Shown: positions 5,604-5,942 of the stretch, piece by piece
How positions within the stretch are numbered: position 1 is the stretch's first letter
How the letters are laid out: each line of letters begins with the position of its first letter
Assembly: GCA_934778125.1 (NCBI GenBank)
Contig: CAKVOF010000048.1
Location: forward strand, 1 to 5,942
DNA from: an uncultured Clostridia bacterium
Lineage (GTDB): Bacteria; Bacillota; Clostridia; Christensenellales; UBA1242
Direction of reading: 5' to 3'
DNA: 5,942 bases
Position numbers and translations under genes: made by a program
The notes under the pieces: generated by a model
Told to the model about the DNA's origin: nothing
The model's database searches: none
The model's input: only the letters and a program-made list of their open reading frames with translations

Positions 5604-5640
5604 GCTTAGTGTCTACATATTAATTATTGTAGTTAAGTTT
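5602..5640 (+). other. Imperfect hairpin just after the PRC-barrel stop codon
   Basis: AAGCTTA pairs with TAAGTTT (one G-T pair) and CTACA pairs with TGTAG inside it, with a GTGT/T bulge between the two helices. It begins within the stop codon. No T-run follows, so it is not an intrinsic terminator; it could protect the 3' end of the message or be incidental. An alternative pairing of TGTAGA before the stop with TCTACA also exists. Confidence 0.3.
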
Positions 5641-5682
5641 AATAATACTATAGTTGTTTGATCTGGATTTTACAATTAAATA

Positions 5683-5731
5683 AAAAAACTTGAATTTTTC
5701 CATATATGTATTTGACAAATTCAAGTTTTTT
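5683..5731. terminator. Bidirectional intrinsic terminator between convergent genes
   Basis: AAAAAACTTGAATTT (5683-5697) is perfectly complementary to AAATTCAAGTTTTTT (5717-5731), giving 15 bp around a 19-nt loop. T-runs follow on both strands: TTTTTTGTTTTTT on plus, and on minus seven T's then ATTTAATTG. It ends the PRC-barrel transcript in one direction and the downstream minus-strand gene in the other, beginning about 11 nt after that gene's stop. Confidence 0.88.
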
Positions 5732-5742
5732 GTTTTTTAAAA

Positions 5743-5942
5743 TTATTCTTTTAATGAATCATCATTGTTCGTTTTTTTAGGCTCATTTGATGTATCTTGA
5801 GATTCCTTAGATGCATCATTCGAAACTTTTGAAGTTTCCTTAGATTCTTCAATTACTTTTGCTGTGTCATTAATTTTTTTCTTTAACTTTTCAGAGTTAG
5901 ACAAATATTTTTTATTTTCAGTTTCAATATCTTTTTGTATTG
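5743..5942 (-). CDS. Hydrophilic protein of unknown function, C-terminal fragment
   Basis: An open frame enters from the right edge and ends at TAA (5745-5743), giving 65 visible residues that begin IQKDIETENKKYLSNSEKL and end NNDDSLKE. The composition is Lys, Glu, Ser, Asn and Asp with almost no large hydrophobics. The first half (KDIETENKKYLSNSEKLKKKIND) could be the end of a coiled coil, and the second half is probably disordered with loose repeats around SKET/SKES. The frame is supported by position directly before a bidirectional terminator and by uninterrupted coding. The start is outside the window and no family can be named. Confidence 0.6.
   Translation of the reverse strand, partial: IQKDIETENKKYLSNSEKLKKKINDTAKVIEESKETSKVSNDASKESQDTSNEPKKTNNDDSLKE

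Noticed and set aside
5712..5743. Plus-strand TTGACA followed by TAAAAT resembling a promoter
   Set aside because: Spacing is 20 bp, the -35 lies within the terminator hairpin, and no plus-strand gene follows; chance in A/T-rich sequence.
1..5942. UGA read as tryptophan (mollicute-type code)
   Set aside because: Tryptophans at conserved positions (for example in L2 and L4) use TGG, and no conserved Trp falls on TGA, so there is no evidence for recoding.

Overview
The window is AT-rich (roughly one third GC by eye). Shine-Dalgarno sites are strong AGGAG types, the promoters are sigma-A-like, and intrinsic terminators have long T-runs. It carries the S10 ribosomal-protein cluster, a DUF1858 redox-disulfide protein, a YdjI-like SPFH/zinc-ribbon protein and a PRC-barrel protein. 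Together these suggest a low-GC Gram-positive bacterium (Bacillota), most likely a clostridial lineage; no gene here fixes the genus. UGA is not seen read as Trp and stops are mostly TAA, so the standard bacterial code fits.

Region 1 (1-3019, minus strand) is the promoter-proximal part of the S10 operon, in transcription order rpsJ (S10), rplC (L3), rplD (L4), rplW (L23), rplB (L2) and rpsS (S19, running off the left edge). Gaps are 11-22 nt, except rplD/rplW, which share one base (TAATG). Region 2 (3020-3408) is regulatory. A strong promoter (TTGACA-17 bp-TAGAAT with an A/T-rich upstream tract) starts a leader of about 255 nt. This leader holds a hairpin, then a large terminator-like stem (AAAAGTGCT/AGCACTTTT plus seven T's) whose 5' arm is also claimed by two smaller hairpins. 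This looks like an autogenous attenuator for the ribosomal-protein operon and is the most interesting unexplained element in the window.

Region 3 (3344-4751, minus strand) holds two separately promoted genes. One encodes a small DUF1858 CxxC redox protein with an unusual acidic tail, closed by a 13-bp terminator that insulates it from the S10 promoter. The other encodes an SPFH-domain protein with a C-terminal zinc ribbon, which starts at TTG just downstream of an extended -10 promoter.

Region 4 (4752-5603, plus strand) is a divergent promoter region followed by a tandem PRC-barrel protein gene. A perfect 6-2-6 palindrome lies in the core promoter of that gene and may be an operator. Region 5 (5604-5942) has a bidirectional 15-bp terminator shared with a convergent minus-strand gene, of which only a hydrophilic, lysine/serine/glutamate-rich C-terminus is present.

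Apart from the S10 operon the genes appear to be single transcription units. Nothing links the DUF1858, SPFH and PRC genes into one pathway except proximity. No mobile element, CRISPR array, tRNA or rRNA was seen.
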